This document shows positions 37,587-48,142 of a DNA stretch of 64,000 nucleotides, piece by piece (the first letter of the stretch is position 1; each line of letters starts with the position of its first letter). The stretch is from an uncultured Prochlorococcus sp. (lineage in GTDB: Bacteria > Cyanobacteriota > Cyanobacteriia > PCC-6307 > Cyanobiaceae). The notes below the pieces were generated by a model. That model was not told where the DNA came from and did no database searches. It saw only the letters and a program-made list of their open reading frames with translations. The stretch lies in NCBI GenBank assembly GCA_902600475.1, contig CACKJM010000004.1, positions 1 to 64,000 on the forward strand, in the 5' to 3' direction. The position numbers and the translations under genes are program-made.

Positions 37587-38570
37587 TTATTTTTTGTAGT
37601 TTTTAAAAATTCTTAGGGCATTATCTTTATCTTTATTAATTTGATTAGAAAGTTGATCTATATTGTTGAATTGGATTTGAGATCTAAGCTTTTCAACTGG
37701 TTCTACAGATAGATTTAAACCATACAGATCGATATCTTTATTTATTAAATGAACTTCAACTGCAGAAGGTAATAGAGGATTTATTGTTGGTTGAGAGCCA
37801 AGATTCATAACAGATTCAATTTTTTGGTTGGAATTTTCTATAGTAGTCCAAGATGCGTATACTCCTTCTCCAGGTAAAAATTTTCTGCCATCTATTTCAA
37901 GATTTGCGGTAGGCCATCCTATACTTTTCCCAATCCCTTTACCTTTAACAACCTTTCCATTAAAACTATAAGGCCTTTTAAGAATTTTGAAAGCATTTTT
38001 CAGATCACTTTTCTCTAATAAATCTCTTATTCTGCTGCTACTGATCCTACCTTCTTTGTCTTCTAAAATCGGAGTGATTTTTAGTTTAATATCCATATTC
38101 TTAATCGTATTTTTTATAGTATTAATGTCTCCACTTCTTCTGAAACCAAATTTAAAATTAGCACCCACGGAAATGTTTTTTGCTTGTAACTGATTTATCA
38201 AAATATCTCTTACGAATCTTTCCGCACTTAATTGAGATAGTTCCTTATCAAAAGGAATCAGAACTAATTGTTCAATCCCAAGTTCTTCAAGAATAGGTAG
38301 TTTTTCATGAGGGAGATCAAGTCTAAGACGTGTCTCTTTGTAAAGAACTTCTCTGGGGTGAGGCCAGAAGCTCGCAATTGTTGGAACATATTGATTTTCT
38401 TCAACTACACTTTTAATTAATTTTCTGTGTCCAGCATGTAGACCATCAAAACTTCCAATAGCTATTGAAGTAGGATTCTTAACTTCAGATGGCGATATTA
38501 AAGAGATCAAAAGATTACGTGCAATTTTATGATTTTGATGGCAAATTTGAATAGACTGTAGTTTATTCAA
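37587..38570 (-). CDS. ribF: Bifunctional riboflavin kinase/FAD synthetase
   Basis: Phosphorylates riboflavin to FMN and adenylates it to FAD. The adenylyltransferase domain has AIGSFDGLHAGHRKLI and the SSSRIRDLLE signature. The kinase domain (about 185-320) starts PYSFNGKVVKGKGIGKSIGWPTANLEI. Length 327 from a TTG at 38570. That start is only eight bases from the divergent DUF3611 gene, leaving no room for two promoters, so the true ribF start may be internal (for example just before the GSFDG block) or promoters overlap the coding sequence. The thiE and thiS genes lie downstream. Confidence 0.93.
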   Translation of the reverse strand: MNKLQSIQICHQNHKIARNLLISLISPSEVKNPTSIAIGSFDGLHAGHRKLIKSVVEENQYVPTIASFWPHPREVLYKETRLRLDLPHEKLPILEELGIEQLVLIPFDKELSQLSAERFVRDILINQLQAKNISVGANFKFGFRRSGDINTIKNTIKNMDIKLKITPILEDKEGRISSSRIRDLLEKSDLKNAFKILKRPYSFNGKVVKGKGIGKSIGWPTANLEIDGRKFLPGEGVYASWTTIENSNQKIESVMNLGSQPTINPLLPSAVEVHLINKDIDLYGLNLSVEPVEKLRSQIQFNNIDQLSNQINKDKDNALRIFKNYKK

Positions 38571-38578
38571 TCAAATGA

Positions 38579-39112
38579 ATGTCTGACAAAATTGATTTTC
38601 AGTCCCTTTCATTTGGAATGCGCCGCATTGGATGGATACGCTTTTGGTTTCAGTCCATTTTAGGTGTTGTCGTTGCAGCTGTTTTACTTTTTTCAAATGT
38701 TGTAAATAATAGCGAAGGTCAGCTCGGCTTAGCTCCTGGTTTATCACTTACAACAATATCCTTGATCTTACTACTTTTTAGTCTTTGGCAAGGTTGGTTA
38801 ATTGTTAAAACGGGAAGAGCAATCGCAAGCAATGCAAGACCCTCAAGAGGACAAACTAGTAAATTAATAAAAAGAGGTTTAATAGTTGATTTATTAGGTA
38901 TTTTGTTTGGATTAATTGGATATCAAGCTCTTATGGGCGCCCTATTTATACAAGCATCCTCTCAGACGACTGGACAATTGATAACTGCGACATCAGATAT
39001 CCCAATTACTGGACTTGAAATATTATCAGTTCTGAGTAACACACAAGTCATTGCAGCTCATTTTTTTGGACTTTGCTTTTCTTTGTGGCTTTTAAGAAGG
39101 ATTTACAAATGA
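38579..39112 (+). CDS. DUF3611 family membrane protein
   Basis: Cyanobacterial and plastid membrane protein of 177 residues with four hydrophobic helices (about 23-40, 54-75, 98-125, 150-173). The N-terminal [26 protein letters not shown] is the family signature. Function unknown; relatives are found in chloroplasts. The 3' end overlaps convergent surE by 21 bases. ATG at 38579; an ATG at 38575 is out of frame. Confidence 0.85.
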   Translation: MSDKIDFQSLSFGMRRIGWIRFWFQSILGVVVAAVLLFSNVVNNSEGQLGLAPGLSLTTISLILLLFSLWQGWLIVKTGRAIASNARPSRGQTSKLIKRGLIVDLLGILFGLIGYQALMGALFIQASSQTTGQLITATSDIPITGLEILSVLSNTQVIAAHFFGLCFSLWLLRRIYK

Positions 39113-39901
39113 ATTATTAATTTTAGGTAAGTCTTCTAAATTGCCCCTCCAAAATAAATCTGGTTCTACAGGTGTAAGAGATATTTTATTATCCTGTATT
39201 TGAGATACATCACTAGGCCAATTCTTAGGTCCATAACCTTTTGATTTAAGATCTAAAACCACCTCGCCTGCTAACCAATAATAATCATCACCCCTCGGAT
39301 CTTCTCTTTTGGAAAATTGATTTTTATATTTTCTCACCGATAATCTTGTCCATGATAATTCTCTTATTTTGTTTTTATCGCAAGGGGGGATATTTAAATT
39401 TAATAGAAGTGAAGCAGGCCAACTATCCTCAATGGCTTGTTCGGCAATATTCATTGCAATTTCTCCAGCAAATTCAAAATTCTTCCATTTAAAACTAGCT
39501 ACACTTATCGCCATAGAAGGAACATTTTCTAAAGTGCCTTCCATGGCTGCCGCAACAGTTCCTGAACAAAAAATATCGGTCCCTAAATTGGGTCCGTGAT
39601 TTATTCCTGATAGAATTAGATCGGGTTTATTATCCAACAGTTCAGATAGTGCTAATTTGACGCAATCAGCAGGCGTGCCCGAACATCCCCAAGCTTCAAT
39701 TCCTTCCTCAAATAATTCGTCCGCTCTTTCAACTCTTAATGGAGACTGTAAAGTAAGACCATGGCCAGTAGCTGATCTTTCTTGGTCGGGGCATACTACT
39801 TTTACCTTATGTCCTCTTTTTTGTGCTGATTTTGCTAAAGCTCTTATTCCCGCTGCAAAAATACCATCATCATTGCTAATTAATATATTTAACGGTTTCA
39901 T
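39092..39901 (-). CDS. surE: 5'/3'-nucleotidase SurE
   Basis: Metal-dependent survival-protein family phosphatase that hydrolyses nucleoside monophosphates. The N-terminus [18 protein letters not shown] carries the metal-binding Asp-Asp pair. [53 protein letters not shown] and SVA follow. Length 269, standard. It overlaps the 3' end of the DUF3611 gene and is divergent from pheS. Confidence 0.95.
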   Translation of the reverse strand: MKPLNILISNDDGIFAAGIRALAKSAQKRGHKVKVVCPDQERSATGHGLTLQSPLRVERADELFEEGIEAWGCSGTPADCVKLALSELLDNKPDLILSGINHGPNLGTDIFCSGTVAAAMEGTLENVPSMAISVASFKWKNFEFAGEIAMNIAEQAIEDSWPASLLLNLNIPPCDKNKIRELSWTRLSVRKYKNQFSKREDPRGDDYYWLAGEVVLDLKSKGYGPKNWPSDVSQIQDNKISLTPVEPDLFWRGNLEDLPKINNSFVNPS

Positions 39902-39969
39902 TAATCAATAAATTTTATTTATGGACGATATTTAAGTAATATAAAGCAATACTTATTTTTACTATATCA

Positions 39970-40977
39970 GTGAGTCAGATTGAATCATTAAGTCAAATTG
40001 AGGAAAAACTAAATAATCTTTCTCTAACAGCAAAAAATAATATAGATAATGCTAATACTCATGAAGAACTAGATCAATTAAGAGTTTCCCTGCTTGGAAA
40101 AAAAGGTGACTTGTCAATAATTTTAAAAACGATGGGTCAATTATCTGCTACTGATAGACCAGTTGTTGGCCAGAAGGCAAATTTAATAAAGATAAATTTG
40201 CAAGAGTTAATAACGGAAAGAAAAAATCAACTTAATAGTGAAGCCTTAGATAAAAAGATTAAAACAGAAAAAATTGATGTAACTATACCTTCAATTGGAA
40301 CCCCCCCTGGAAATAAACATCCTTTAATTTCAACTCAAGATGAAATAATTGATATTTTTTGTGGTTTAGGGTACTCAGTTGAAAGTGGACCTGAAATAGA
40401 AACTGATTTTTATAATTTTGAGTCTCTGAATATACCTAAAAATCATCCTGCAAGAGACATGCAGGATACTTTCTACTTAGATGAAAATCGACTTTTGAGG
40501 ACCCATACTTCTCCTGTTCAGATAAGGTACTTAGAGAAAAATCCACCTCCAGTAAGAATTATTGCCCCAGGAAGAGTTTATAGGAGGGATGCTGTAGATG
40601 CTACTCATTCCCCAGTTTTTAATCAGGTTGAGGTTTTATGTATAGATCAAGATATCAACTTTAGTCATTTAAGAGGAACAGTTCTTACATTTTTAAAGAC
40701 CTTTTTTGGAGATATTCCTGTAAGATTTAGGGCTAGTTATTTCCCATTTACTGAACCTTCGGCAGAAGTAGATGTTCAATGGAAAGGTAAATGGTTAGAA
40801 GTAATGGGATGCGGAATGGTAGATCCAAAAGTCTTAGAAAAATTAGGAATAGATTCTGAAAAATGGACCGGATTCGCCGCTGGATTAGGAGTTGAAAGAT
40901 TTTGTATGGTAAGACATCAGATTGACGACATCAGAAAATTTTATACAAATGATCTCAGATTTTTAGAACAGTTCTAA
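39970..40977 (+). CDS. pheS: Phenylalanine--tRNA ligase, alpha subunit
   Basis: Catalytic subunit of the alpha2-beta2 synthetase. An N-terminal coiled-coil arm (about 1-90) is followed by the class II core: motif 2 [28 protein letters not shown] and motif 3 [30 protein letters not shown] and [11 protein letters not shown]-like residues ([11 protein letters not shown]) are present. Length 335, normal. It starts with GTG at 39970. The pheT gene is not adjacent, as is usual in cyanobacteria. Confidence 0.96.
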   Translation: MSQIESLSQIEEKLNNLSLTAKNNIDNANTHEELDQLRVSLLGKKGDLSIILKTMGQLSATDRPVVGQKANLIKINLQELITERKNQLNSEALDKKIKTEKIDVTIPSIGTPPGNKHPLISTQDEIIDIFCGLGYSVESGPEIETDFYNFESLNIPKNHPARDMQDTFYLDENRLLRTHTSPVQIRYLEKNPPPVRIIAPGRVYRRDAVDATHSPVFNQVEVLCIDQDINFSHLRGTVLTFLKTFFGDIPVRFRASYFPFTEPSAEVDVQWKGKWLEVMGCGMVDPKVLEKLGIDSEKWTGFAAGLGVERFCMVRHQIDDIRKFYTNDLRFLEQF

Positions 40978-41048
40978 ATAAAGTTGAAATTTAAAATTAG
41001 GATTGTCTAGCAAATTAGTTTAATATATCTATAGTTTTACTTTTTTGA

Positions 41049-41957
41049 TTGATACGTAAAGCAGGGCTAATCGTTAATGATGGGAAAGAACTTGCTGTTC
41101 AAACTGCAAGTTCTGTTGAGAAGAAATTAGTAAAATCCAATTATGAAGTTGTAAGGGTTAGTAGCTCTGGTGGAATGGTTGGATTCGCTAATCCTGATCA
41201 ACATGTTCGTCCTTTGGGATATACGAACTGCGTTCCCGAGGGATTTGACTCGTCAATGGAATTTGCAGTTGTTCTTGGTGGAGATGGAACGGTGCTTTCT
41301 GCGGCAAGGCAAACAGCACCTGCTAAAATCCCAATCCTTACAATAAATACTGGACATTTAGGTTTTCTTGCGGAAGCTTATTTATCAAATCTTAATGAAG
41401 CAATAGATAAAATCATTGCTGGAAATTGGGATATTGAAGAAAGAACTTGCTTCATAGTAAGTGTAATGAGGAATGATCAGAGGAGATGGGAGTCTCTCTG
41501 CCTTAATGAGATGGCTCTTCATCGAGAACCTCTGACAAGTATGTGTCATTTTGAGATTTCTATAGGGCGACATGCTCCTGTGGATATCTCAGCTGATGGA
41601 GTAATTTTATCTACCCCAACTGGTTCTACTGCATATTCATTAAGTGCTGGAGGTCCAGTTATTACACCTGATTGCCCAGTTGTTCAATTAACCCCAATTG
41701 CTCCACATTCATTAGCCTCTAGGGCATTGGTTTTTAATGATTCAGAGCCTGTAACTGTTTTCCCCGCAACTCCTGAAAGATTGGTAATGGTTGTTGACGG
41801 AAATGCTGGTTGTTATGTTTGGCCTGAAGATAGAGTATTAATAAGAAAAAGTAAACACTCAGTAAAGTTTATTAGACTTGAAGATCATGAATTTTTCCAA
41901 GTTTTAAGAAATAAATTAGGTTGGGGGTTGCCTCATGTAGCTAAACCTGATAGATAA
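41049..41957 (+). CDS. nadK: NAD kinase
   Basis: Phosphorylates NAD to NADP, the electron acceptor of photosynthesis. The motif [12 protein letters not shown] with the catalytic aspartate lies near 76-87, [11 protein letters not shown] follows, then LNEMALHRE and the second signature [17 protein letters not shown]. Length 302 from the TTG at 41049. Cyanobacteria often have two NAD kinases; which paralogue this is cannot be told. Confidence 0.94.
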   Translation: MIRKAGLIVNDGKELAVQTASSVEKKLVKSNYEVVRVSSSGGMVGFANPDQHVRPLGYTNCVPEGFDSSMEFAVVLGGDGTVLSAARQTAPAKIPILTINTGHLGFLAEAYLSNLNEAIDKIIAGNWDIEERTCFIVSVMRNDQRRWESLCLNEMALHREPLTSMCHFEISIGRHAPVDISADGVILSTPTGSTAYSLSAGGPVITPDCPVVQLTPIAPHSLASRALVFNDSEPVTVFPATPERLVMVVDGNAGCYVWPEDRVLIRKSKHSVKFIRLEDHEFFQVLRNKLGWGLPHVAKPDR

Positions 41958-41971
41958 CAAATTATTTAAAT

Positions 41972-43249
41972 TTATTTTTTTCCTTTTAGTAAAAAAACAG
42001 GATTATTCGGTTCCAATCTCATTCCATCAGAGATACTTAAGCTTTTATAGGTCTGAATTAAATTTAAATTTGTTTTGAAATTTTTATCTTCTAATTCCTC
42101 TTTCAATTCTTTAATAGTTTGAAAGTCAATTATTGGGATAACGATAATATCTCCTGTACGCATAGCCTCAGCCAGTTTATTAATAATTTGAAGTTTAGTT
42201 TTTTTATCACAGCCTCCAATTACTAATCTATTAGGTTTTTCAAAAGGACTTAAATTTTTTGTATTCAAAATATTATTTATGTCTTCTTCACAAATAAATT
42301 TTGGTTTAACGCCAAGCCTTTCTGAGTTTTCTAGTATTAATGCTTTTGAGCCAAACCTTTTATCGATACAAAACAAATCTAAGTTAGGTCTTAATTTTAA
42401 TGCCTCTAATCCAATTGACCCACAACCTGCTCCTATATCCCATATTACGCCATTTTTTGGGAGCTCTAGATCAGCTAAGATTTGAATACGAACCTCCCTT
42501 TTAGTTAATAAGTTTGGTCTATCATCAAAAGTCTTAAAAATATGGTCACTGATTCCGAAAAGAGGGAGATTATCATTTGAGTAATTTTTCTTTGTTTTTG
42601 TAAGAACAACAATGTTCAAACTCGATATATCAGATGGTAATGATTCTTTAAGATTTAATTTTCTTATATTTTCCTTGTCGAAGCCTATTTCTTCACAGAG
42701 CCAAAAATCATAAAAGTCAATCAGATTTAATTCTGATAAGTTTTCTTTGATTATTTCTAAACTCTTATTATTTGAGTCTGTAATAATAGCCAAACTTGAA
42801 GGTCTTGCTTTAAGAGCCTCAACTAACTTAGTAGGATCTCTGCCGTGAATACTTACATTAACAGTATCTTGCCAGGGGATCTTTAACTTACTAAATGCTA
42901 ATTGAATGCAAGTATTTGAAGGGTAGAAATTTAATTCATCTTTTGAAAAATTTTCTAGTAATATTCTCCCAATTCCAAACCAAAGTGGATCTCCTCTTGA
43001 AATTAAAATAACATCAGTTTTTTGAGATCTAAGCCAGTTAACAAGTTCGTTATTACTTTTGCTCGAAAAAAATGATTTCTTTTTTAATAAACTATTTTCA
43101 CTCCATGATTTAATTTCTTCAAAATATGAATTTGGAACTGCAACATTAACTGTATTTAAAAATAGATCTTGTAATTTGGAAGGTAAGTCTTCAAATATGT
43201 ATGAATTAATCCCAATTACATGAATTTTTCTATTAACTTCAGTCATCAA
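41972..43249 (-). CDS. cobL: Precorrin-6Y C5,15-methyltransferase (decarboxylating)
   Basis: Fused CbiE-CbiT enzyme of cobalamin (pseudocobalamin in these organisms) synthesis. The N-terminal CbiE part (about 1-205) is a tetrapyrrole methylase with VILISRGDPLWFGIGR and NTCIQLAFSKLKIPWQDT. The C-terminal CbiT part (about 225-425) shows LTKREVRIQILADLELPKNGVIWDIGAGCGSIGLEAL, the SAM motif. RLVIGG also fits. Length 425. ATG start; divergent from the next gene. Confidence 0.94.
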   Translation of the reverse strand: MMTEVNRKIHVIGINSYIFEDLPSKLQDLFLNTVNVAVPNSYFEEIKSWSENSLLKKKSFFSSKSNNELVNWLRSQKTDVILISRGDPLWFGIGRILLENFSKDELNFYPSNTCIQLAFSKLKIPWQDTVNVSIHGRDPTKLVEALKARPSSLAIITDSNNKSLEIIKENLSELNLIDFYDFWLCEEIGFDKENIRKLNLKESLPSDISSLNIVVLTKTKKNYSNDNLPLFGISDHIFKTFDDRPNLLTKREVRIQILADLELPKNGVIWDIGAGCGSIGLEALKLRPNLDLFCIDKRFGSKALILENSERLGVKPKFICEEDINNILNTKNLSPFEKPNRLVIGGCDKKTKLQIINKLAEAMRTGDIIVIPIIDFQTIKELKEELEDKNFKTNLNLIQTYKSLSISDGMRLEPNNPVFLLKGKK

Positions 43250-43329
43250 TATTTAATGAAATAGAACTAAATCGTTTGAATGTTTTATTAAATTATCTTA
43301 TTATTATTCGAGTTATCATAGTAAATTAA

Positions 43330-43581
43330 TTGTCTGAAAGGAGAAAGAGATTACATGATTTATTGTTAACTCTAATTAATAAAGATAGTGAATTTGAGTT
43401 TATTGAGGAAGATTCTACCGATTTAACATCTAGCTATTCTGAAAAAGACACTTTGAATTTATCTCGAGTTATAGAAAAAAATCGTAAAATAATCAAAAGA
43501 TATCAAGCTATTGTAAGAACAGCTGTAACTCTAGATGCTCTGATGGATTCTGAAAATGAAGAAAATTACAAAATCAAATAA
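43330..43581 (+). CDS. Small charged protein (83 aa)
   Basis: Not recognised. Soluble, highly charged and probably helical, starting SERRKRLHDLLLTLINKD from a TTG at 43330. It contains an acidic middle (FEFIEEDSTD) and a lysine-rich amphipathic helix (VIEKNRKIIKRYQAIV). It overlaps the DUF3122 gene by 26 bases, suggesting coupled expression. Confidence 0.65.
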   Translation: MSERRKRLHDLLLTLINKDSEFEFIEEDSTDLTSSYSEKDTLNLSRVIEKNRKIIKRYQAIVRTAVTLDALMDSENEENYKIK

Positions 43582-44056
43582 AAAAAATTTTTTAAAAGGA
43601 ATATTACCTTTATTGTTACTGTTATCTTTTATTTTTAACCCATTAAAAGTATCTGCAGAAGTTGCAGAAACAGAAATAAATGGGGAATTAATAAATGCTA
43701 GTAGTGAGTTTTTAAGGGACTTAGACTTTGAAACTTGGCAATTAGTAGCTTACAAATCACCTCTTTTTGAAGATAAATTAATCTTGAGAGTAATAGGATA
43801 TCCAGGAAATCTCAGAATTGATCACCCCACTGACTTAAGGGTTGAATCAGGAAGAAAAATGTGGCTTTTAGATGATAAAACATTACTTAATGTGGAATTA
43901 GCAAATGATGGAAGACAAGCTGCTGCAGAATTTGATCTTGATGAATTGATACAAAATTTAGATAAAAATAGACCATTAAGATTATCTTTGTCAGGAGTTT
44001 TTTCTGAGTTGCCTGTGCCTCCTTTCGTTGTCAAAGAGTGGAGATCAATAAACTAA
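43556..44056 (+). CDS. DUF3122 family exported protein
   Basis: A 166-residue cyanobacterial protein with a signal peptide (about 1-34: FLKGILPLLLLLSFIFNPLKVSA). The mature beta-rich domain has DLDFETWQLVAYKSP, ILRVIGYPG and WLLDDKTLLNVELAND, and it ends PPFVVKEW. Probably periplasmic or lumenal; no function is established. It starts within the preceding small gene and is followed by ribD after nine bases. Confidence 0.78.
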   Translation: MKKITKSNKKNFLKGILPLLLLLSFIFNPLKVSAEVAETEINGELINASSEFLRDLDFETWQLVAYKSPLFEDKLILRVIGYPGNLRIDHPTDLRVESGRKMWLLDDKTLLNVELANDGRQAAAEFDLDELIQNLDKNRPLRLSLSGVFSELPVPPFVVKEWRSIN

Positions 44057-44065
44057 ATTTGATTT

Positions 44066-45175
44066 TTGGAGATGTCTGAAAAAAATATAAGCCATACAAA
44101 ATGGATGAAAAGAGCAATTTTTTTGGCTTCATTAGGCAATAATACAACTAGTCCTAACCCCCGGGTGGGGGCAGTGATACTTGATAAGAATGGAAGCCTC
44201 ATTTCAGAAGGGTTTCATTTTAAGGCAGGCATGCCTCATGCAGAGGCAATGGCCTTTAATAATTTAAAAAAGGATGCTAAAGGTGGAACTATGTATGTCA
44301 ATCTTGAACCTTGTTGCCATCATGGTAAAACACCTCCATGTGTAGAGAAAGTAATATCTTCTGGGATAAAAAAGGTATTTATATCTATTGAAGATCCTGA
44401 TAAAAGAGTCTCTGGTAAAGGTATTAAACTGCTAAAAGAAGCTGGAATAGAAGTCTACTTAGGATTATGTAAAAAAGAATCCTTAGATTTAAATAAGGCT
44501 TTCATTCATAGGAATATTACAAAAAAGGCATTTGGTGTTCTTAAATGGGCAATGAGTATTGATGGAAGAATAGCTTTAAAAAATGGAAAAAGTAAATGGA
44601 TTACTAATGAAAAATCAAGGATATTAGTCCACTCTTTTAGAGCAGAATTTGATGCAATAATAATTGGGGGAAACACATTAAGAAAAGATAACCCACTTTT
44701 GACTACTAGAGGTTTCAAAAATCCTGAGCCTTTGCGAGTTGTTTTTACAAAAAGTTTAGATCTCCCTTCAAAATCTTATCTTTGGGATTGTAGTAAGGCA
44801 AAAACATTAGTTATATATGATTCTTCTACAGCAAATGAAAGCTACCTCTCAAGGATTCCGAAATGTGTAGAGGTTGAGAAGGTATCATCAGATAATCCAG
44901 AGTTAATTTCAAAAATACTTGCAAAAAGAGGTTGTAATAAAGTTCTTTGGGAATGTGGCCCTAGATTAGCTACCGCCGCTATTAAATCTAACTGTATTCA
45001 GGAATTAATTACTTTTATTGCTCCAAAAATTTTAGGTGGAGAAAAATGTATGAATCCCTTTGGTGATTTTGAATTTGAAGAAATGCATGAAATTATTAAA
45101 TTAAATGATTCTCAATTTAGTTTGATTGGGAACGATATATGCGTTAAGAGTTCATTTAAAAATAAATTTTTATAG
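44066..45175 (+). CDS. ribD: Bifunctional riboflavin deaminase/reductase
   Basis: Performs the deaminase and reductase steps of riboflavin synthesis. The N-terminal zinc deaminase domain has HAEAMAF and EPCCHHGKTPPC with the three zinc ligands and the proton-shuttling glutamate. The C-terminal reductase domain (about 150-369) starts AFGVLKWAMSIDGRIAL and includes DAIIIGGNTLRKDNPLLTTR. Length 369. The first Met at 44066 is followed by EMSEKNISH; the Met at 44072 is also possible. It uses the same pathway as ribF at 37587. Confidence 0.95.
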   Translation: MEMSEKNISHTKWMKRAIFLASLGNNTTSPNPRVGAVILDKNGSLISEGFHFKAGMPHAEAMAFNNLKKDAKGGTMYVNLEPCCHHGKTPPCVEKVISSGIKKVFISIEDPDKRVSGKGIKLLKEAGIEVYLGLCKKESLDLNKAFIHRNITKKAFGVLKWAMSIDGRIALKNGKSKWITNEKSRILVHSFRAEFDAIIIGGNTLRKDNPLLTTRGFKNPEPLRVVFTKSLDLPSKSYLWDCSKAKTLVIYDSSTANESYLSRIPKCVEVEKVSSDNPELISKILAKRGCNKVLWECGPRLATAAIKSNCIQELITFIAPKILGGEKCMNPFGDFEFEEMHEIIKLNDSQFSLIGNDICVKSSFKNKFL

Positions 45176-45195
45176 GCTTTTCAATGGGTCAAAGT

Positions 45196-45205
45196 ACCGT
45201 ACGGT
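45196..45205. promoter_or_regulatory. Perfect 10-bp palindrome upstream of ftsH
   Basis: ACCGTACGGT is its own reverse complement and lies 76 bases before the ftsH ATG, in a GC-rich patch unusual for this AT-rich sequence. A related GGTACGG occurs about 30 bases downstream. It could be an operator, but no known regulator is recognised. Confidence 0.35.
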
Positions 45206-45280
45206 TCTTACCCAAAAAAAATAATACAGGTACGGAAACTCATCGTTTAGTTTATAATGAATTAATAAAGGGTAACAACT

Positions 45281-47143
45281 ATGCCAATAAGACAAGACGA
45301 TAATCAACCTAGTAGAAGATTTGGAATTGTAAATATAATTTTAATAGGAGTTGGAGCACTACTTTTATTTAGCAGCCTTTTCCCGAATCAAAATATGCAA
45401 ATTCCTAGAGTTCCTTACTCTTTATTTATAGATCAAGTTAATGATGGTGAAGTAAAGCGTGCCTACATCACTCAAGAACAAATAAGATATGAGTTGAATG
45501 GAGCTGAAGAAGGCGCACCTTCTGTTTTGGCAACCACACCTATTTTTGATATGGACCTCCCACAAAGGTTAGAAAGTAAAGGTGTCGAATTCGCTGCTGC
45601 TCCTCCAAAGAAACCTAATTTCTTCTCAACCATCTTAAGCTGGGTTGTTCCTCCTCTGATTTTTATATTAGTTTTACAGTTCTTTGCCAGAAGAAGTATG
45701 GGAGGCGGAGGTGCACAAGGAGCTCTTAGCTTCACTAAAAGTAAAGCTAAAGTTTATGTGCCTGATGATGAATCAAAAGTAACATTCGCTGACGTTGCTG
45801 GAGTTGATGAAGCTAAGGATGAATTAACAGAAATAGTTGATTTTCTAAAAAAACCAGAGAGATATACTGATATAGGTGCCCGAATACCTAAGGGAGTACT
45901 CCTTGTAGGGCCTCCAGGAACAGGAAAAACCCTTCTCTCAAAAGCTGTTGCTGGTGAAGCAGAGGTTCCTTTCTTCATTATTTCAGGTTCTGAATTTGTT
46001 GAGCTTTTTGTAGGTGCAGGTGCAGCAAGAGTAAGGGATTTATTTGAACAGGCTAAGAAAAAAGCCCCTTGCATAATTTTTATTGATGAACTAGATGCTA
46101 TTGGTAAAAGTCGTTCAGGATCAATGGGAGTAGTTGGTGGTAATGATGAGAGAGAGCAAACTTTAAATCAGCTACTTACAGAAATGGATGGATTTGCCTC
46201 TGCTGATAAGCCAGTAATAGTTCTTGCTGCTACAAACCAGCCCGAGGTGCTTGACGCAGCTCTCCTTCGACCAGGAAGATTTGATAGACAGGTTTTAGTC
46301 GATAGACCAGATCTATCCGGTAGAAAAACGATATTAGAAATCTACACAAAAAAGGTTAAACTCTCAGATTCAATTGATTTAGATTCAATTGCCCAAGCTA
46401 CTAGTGGATTCGCAGGTGCTGATTTGGCTAACATGGTAAATGAAGCTGCTTTACTTGCAGCTAGAGCCAAAAGAAAAAGTGTAGAGCAACAAGACTTAAG
46501 TGAAGCGATAGAGAGAGTAGTGGCTGGCTTGGAGAAGAAAAGTCGTGTTTTACAAGATGATGAAAAGAAAGTCGTTGCTTATCATGAAGTTGGTCATGCA
46601 ATAGTTGGTCATCTTATGCCCGGAGGTTCAAAAGTTGCAAAGATTTCAATAGTGCCAAGAGGTATGAGTGCACTAGGATATACACTTCAATTGCCCACTG
46701 AGGAAAGATTTCTTAACTCTAAAGAAGAATTAAAAGGGCAGATAGCAACCCTCCTAGGAGGACGTTCTGCTGAAGAGGTAGTTTTCGGGAAAATCACTAC
46801 AGGTGCTTCTAACGATTTACAAAGAGCTACGGATATAGCAGAACAAATGGTAGGTACATTTGGCATGAGTGATATCCTAGGCCCCTTAGCTTATGACAAA
46901 CAAGGTGGCGGACAATTTCTAGGTAATGGGAATAATCCAAGAAGATCTGTTAGTGACGCTACAGCTCAAGCAATAGATAAAGAAGTCAGAGATCTAGTTG
47001 ATGATGCTCATGAAACTGCACTAAATATTTTAAGGAATAACCTTCCTCTACTTGAATCAATTTCTCAAAAAATTCTTAAAGAAGAGGTTATAGAAGGTGA
47101 GGATTTAAAAAATCTACTTGCAGAGTCTAAAATGCCTGCATAG
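45281..47143 (+). CDS. ftsH: ATP-dependent zinc metalloprotease FtsH
   Basis: Membrane AAA+ protease that degrades damaged membrane proteins; in cyanobacteria this includes photodamaged PSII D1. Two membrane helices (about 14-36 and 113-135) flank a lumenal loop. The AAA domain has Walker A GPPGTGKT (about 211-218), Walker [12 protein letters not shown] and the SRH region. The protease site HEVGH (about 431-435) binds zinc. Length 620. Shine-Dalgarno-like AAAGGG lies upstream of the ATG. Confidence 0.98.
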   Translation: MPIRQDDNQPSRRFGIVNIILIGVGALLLFSSLFPNQNMQIPRVPYSLFIDQVNDGEVKRAYITQEQIRYELNGAEEGAPSVLATTPIFDMDLPQRLESKGVEFAAAPPKKPNFFSTILSWVVPPLIFILVLQFFARRSMGGGGAQGALSFTKSKAKVYVPDDESKVTFADVAGVDEAKDELTEIVDFLKKPERYTDIGARIPKGVLLVGPPGTGKTLLSKAVAGEAEVPFFIISGSEFVELFVGAGAARVRDLFEQAKKKAPCIIFIDELDAIGKSRSGSMGVVGGNDEREQTLNQLLTEMDGFASADKPVIVLAATNQPEVLDAALLRPGRFDRQVLVDRPDLSGRKTILEIYTKKVKLSDSIDLDSIAQATSGFAGADLANMVNEAALLAARAKRKSVEQQDLSEAIERVVAGLEKKSRVLQDDEKKVVAYHEVGHAIVGHLMPGGSKVAKISIVPRGMSALGYTLQLPTEERFLNSKEELKGQIATLLGGRSAEEVVFGKITTGASNDLQRATDIAEQMVGTFGMSDILGPLAYDKQGGGQFLGNGNNPRRSVSDATAQAIDKEVRDLVDDAHETALNILRNNLPLLESISQKILKEEVIEGEDLKNLLAESKMPA

Positions 47144-47171
47144 TAGAATCTAAATCAAACTACAATTATTA

Positions 47172-48098
47172 ATGCTCAAACCAAATAAGCTTGCTAATAA
47201 GAATTTTTTATCAAGCTTGGATTTATCTAGTTCGGAGGTATTTCATCTTTTTGAGCTTGCAAAAAATTTTAAAAATAAAAAAATAAATATTGATCTTAAT
47301 AATAAAGTTTTGGGTTTAATTTTTGATAAGTCATCAACACGCACAAGAGTTAGTTTTCAAGTTGCTATGTCAAGACTTGGTGGAACAACTATTGATCTCA
47401 ATCCAACTACATCACAAATAGGAAGAGGAGAGCCAATAAAAGATACTGCAAGAGTTCTGAGTAGATATTGTGATGTTATTGCAATTAGGACTTTTGACCA
47501 TTCAAATTTGCAAGAATATGCAAAGTGGTCTACGAAGCCAGTTATTAATGCTCTGACAGACTTAGAACATCCATGCCAGGCATTGGCTGACTTTTTAACA
47601 ATTCATGAGGAATTTCTTAATTTTGAAGATGTAGTTTTGACATTTATAGGTGATGGTAATAATGTTGCAAATTCTCTTATTTTATGTGGCGCTTTGTTAG
47701 GGGTAGAAGTTAGAATTGCATGCCCTAAAGGTTATGAACCTAACCCATTGGTGATTAAAAAAGCATATGAAATATATAAAAATAAGGATCTATTGAAAAT
47801 TTGTCATGATCCTAATACTGCTGTTATAGGAGCAAATGTTCTTTATTCAGATGTTTGGTCATCTATGGGTGAAGAAAATCAAAAAGAAGAGAAAGATAAA
47901 AATTTTAATGGATTCACCATCGATAGTGATCTTGTAAGCAAAGCTAATAAAGACGCAATCGTTCTACATTGCCTTCCTGCATATAGATCTAAAGAGATAA
48001 CTGATGAAGTATTTGAAAGTAAAAAAAATAGAATTTTTGAACAAGCTGAAAATAGATTGCATGCTCAACAGGCACTTTTATCTTGCCTTCTAAATTAA
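47172..48098 (+). CDS. argF: Ornithine carbamoyltransferase
   Basis: Makes citrulline from ornithine and carbamoyl phosphate in arginine synthesis. The carbamoyl-phosphate motif SSTRTRVSFQVAM (about 54-66), the DLEHPCQALADFLTI block and the ornithine-binding HCLPAYR with its cysteine are present. Length 308, standard. It lies 28 bases after ftsH. The argD gene of the same pathway is at 9294. Confidence 0.96.
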   Translation: MLKPNKLANKNFLSSLDLSSSEVFHLFELAKNFKNKKINIDLNNKVLGLIFDKSSTRTRVSFQVAMSRLGGTTIDLNPTTSQIGRGEPIKDTARVLSRYCDVIAIRTFDHSNLQEYAKWSTKPVINALTDLEHPCQALADFLTIHEEFLNFEDVVLTFIGDGNNVANSLILCGALLGVEVRIACPKGYEPNPLVIKKAYEIYKNKDLLKICHDPNTAVIGANVLYSDVWSSMGEENQKEEKDKNFNGFTIDSDLVSKANKDAIVLHCLPAYRSKEITDEVFESKKNRIFEQAENRLHAQQALLSCLLN

Positions 48099-48126
48099 GG
48101 AATACTTGCAATCTAATTTAAAGAAG

Positions 48127-48140
48127 GGTACAAATGTATT
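48127..48140. promoter_or_regulatory. LexA-box-like site 1 upstream of lexA
   Basis: GGTACAAATGTATT matches the cyanobacterial SOS-box pattern AGTACnnnTGTACT at most positions. It lies 17 bases before the lexA ATG and suggests autorepression. Site 2 lies two bases further on. Confidence 0.65.
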
Positions 48141-48142
48141 AG

